Positions 3,826-5,094 of a stretch of 5,094 bases of DNA are shown here, in pieces (position 1 is the stretch's first letter; each line of letters begins with the position of its first letter). Source of the DNA: Bacteroidales bacterium (GTDB lineage: Bacteria; Bacteroidota; Bacteroidia; Bacteroidales; UBA932); the NCBI GenBank assembly GCA_017471085.1, contig JAFUWW010000115.1, positions 1 through 5,094 of the forward strand, written 5' to 3'. The translations under genes and the position numbers were made by a program. Under the pieces are notes generated by a model, which was not told where the DNA came from, searched no databases, and worked only from the letters and a program-made list of their open reading frames with translations.

Positions 3826-5094
3826 ATGAAAAGAACAGCCCTGTTTCTATTGGCCCTCACCGTCTGCTCGGCAGCGCTCAGTGCAGGAAAAACGAAAAGC
3901 GAAAGCATCGCCCTGAAATCGGCCCGGAAAACCGTCCTGCAGGTAAAAGTGGACGGCGCGCCCGTAAAGGTGACTTGGTTCGCGGACAACTATCTCACCC
4001 GGCCCAATCGGCCGGAAGACCAGAAGATCAACATCTACGTGCCGGAAACGGCCACCAAGGCCTCGCCCATCGTCCTTTATGTGAACAACGCCGGCTGGCA
4101 GGCCAACGGATACCCGGAAAACACCCTGGCCGACGGACAGGATTACGACGGCTCCGGCAACAAAGTGGGCGTGGCGCTCAAGGAAGGCTACGTGGTGGTC
4201 TCCTATGGCGGCCGCAGCCGCAGCAACGGGCTCACGGACGGCCGGTACCTGGGTCACTCCCCCGCCATTATGGCCGACACCAAGGCCGTCATCCGCTACC
4301 TCCGCTTCAACAAGAAGGCCCTCCCGGCGGGTGATACGGACAAGATTATCGTCACCGGCACGTCCGGCGGCGGCGCCCTCTCCACCGTGATTGCGGCCAG
4401 CGGCAACAGCCCGGACTTTTTCGAGGAGCTGTACGAGATCGGCGCGGCGGGCATCATCAAGGCCAAAGACGGAAGCCTCTCTTCCGCCCCCGGCATAGGT
4501 GACAACGTGCTGGGCGTAATCGCCTATTGCCCCATCACGGACCTCGGCCATTCCTGCTATGGCTATGAGTGGCTCTTCGGCCATACGCGCAAGGCGCTGT
4601 ACCTGGCCGGAGAGATGGACTACAGCTATGCGCCGGAGGCCACCATCCTGGAAGCTTCAGACGCCCTCGCGGCTCTGTACGTCCCTTACCTGAACAGCCT
4701 GGGGCTCAAGGACGAGTTCGGCAACCCCGTGACAGACAGCAACCTCCGCGACCAGATTACCCGCCTGATGAAAGAGGAGATTGAAAAGACCCTGGCCGAG
4801 ATAGGCCCGGAGCAGATGAAGGCCGATGTGGAACAGGAAATCCGCACCCGCGGGTTCGGCGGCCCCGGCATGGGCGGTCCCCGCGGCCAGATGCGGCCCG
4901 GAGGTGAGCTTCGGCCCGGTGGCAACGGCGGCCCCCAGGCGGGCGGAAACCAGGCCGTCCAGCACCGAAAAAACAACGGCTGGATTACCTTCAGCGAAGA
5001 CGGCAGCTACAGGTACGACCTGGACAAGCACCTCTACTATCTGGCCAAATACACGGCGCTCAAAGTGGCGCCCTCGTTCTCCAACATCGGCCTA
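3826..5094 (+). CDS. Secreted alpha/beta hydrolase resembling subtype B tannase (partial, C-terminus missing)
   Basis: The frame from ATG 3826 stays open for 423 codons to the window edge. Residues 1-20 (MKRTALFLLALTVCSAALSA) form a Sec signal peptide with likely cleavage after ALSA; Cys14 lacks a lipobox context. The order of motifs follows bacterial tannase/feruloyl-esterase-like hydrolases: KINIYVPE (67-74), the oxyanion-region strand PIVLYVNNAGW (81-91), EGYVVVSYGGRSRSNG (120-135), HSPAIMADTKAVIRYLRFNK (144-163), and the nucleophile elbow GTSGG with Ser180. In the characterised Lactobacillus plantarum tannase the Asp and His lie about 250-290 residues after the serine; here they would fall beyond the window. 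This family hydrolyses galloyl or similar aromatic esters, but substrate choice cannot be read here. A Gly/Pro-rich insert (about 343-375) is unusual. The start is supported by the signal peptide and the -7 box at 3799-3806. Other uncharacterised esterases of the same fold remain possible. Confidence 0.75.
   Translation, partial: MKRTALFLLALTVCSAALSAGKTKSESIALKSARKTVLQVKVDGAPVKVTWFADNYLTRPNRPEDQKINIYVPETATKASPIVLYVNNAGWQANGYPENTLADGQDYDGSGNKVGVALKEGYVVVSYGGRSRSNGLTDGRYLGHSPAIMADTKAVIRYLRFNKKALPAGDTDKIIVTGTSGGGALSTVIAASGNSPDFFEELYEIGAAGIIKAKDGSLSSAPGIGDNVLGVIAYCPITDLGHSCYGYEWLFGHTRKALYLAGEMDYSYAPEATILEASDALAALYVPYLNSLGLKDEFGNPVTDSNLRDQITRLMKEEIEKTLAEIGPEQMKADVEQEIRTRGFGGPGMGGPRGQMRPGGELRPGGNGGPQAGGNQAVQHRKNNGWITFSEDGSYRYDLDKHLYYLAKYTALKVAPSFSNIGL

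Noticed and set aside
3759..4334. Plus-strand open frame of 191 codons overlapping the hydrolase start
   Set aside because: It is an out-of-frame, Arg/Gly/Pro-rich shadow of the tannase-like gene and starts inside a repeat arm.
3847..4584. Long minus-strand open frame of 245 codons opposite the tannase-like gene
   Set aside because: The opposite strand has a signal peptide, a promoter box and the GTSGG elbow; the antisense product is Val/Gly/Ala-rich mirror sequence.

Overview
The window looks like chromosomal DNA of a GC-rich member of the Bacteroidales. The evidence is three promoter -7 boxes of the Bacteroidetes type (TAnnTTTG) at 3068-3075 (minus), 3117-3124 and 3799-3806. Strong Shine-Dalgarno sequences are absent before the genes, and the protein families present are common in gut and rumen Bacteroidales. 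I cannot name the genus.

Layout: (1) 1-2402, plus strand: the tail of an unidentified gene, a sodium:solute symporter (SSS) that starts inside that tail, and a lipoprotein of the phytase-like esterase family that overlaps the symporter by ATGA. These three look like one translationally coupled operon whose promoter lies upstream of the window. (2) 2399-3046, minus strand: a cytidylate-kinase-like P-loop protein, convergent with the lipoprotein; the two stop codons share the palindrome TTAA. (3) 3068-3124: a nearly symmetric divergent promoter region driving the kinase-like gene to the left and tRNA-Ser(GCU) to the right. (4) 3165-3295: tRNA-Ser(GCU) and its intrinsic terminator. (5) 3296-3798: about 500 bp with no credible gene but many inverted repeats, including two copies of a 64-bp palindrome-ended unit spaced by 95 bp. 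(6) 3826-5094: the first 423 codons of a secreted alpha/beta hydrolase resembling subtype B tannases, cut off by the window end before the expected catalytic Asp and His.

The operon in (1) would pair a cytoplasmic-membrane Na+-coupled transporter with an envelope lipoprotein of a hydrolase-like family, which suggests uptake of a small released solute; the substrate cannot be read from the sequence. The kinase-like gene, the tRNA and the tannase-like esterase are separate transcription units. I see no CRISPR array, transposase, phage gene, toxin-antitoxin pair or defence system. The most unusual items are the paired 64-bp repeat, the mirror-image promoter region, the symporter without its usual first membrane helix, and the Gly/Pro-rich insert in the esterase.
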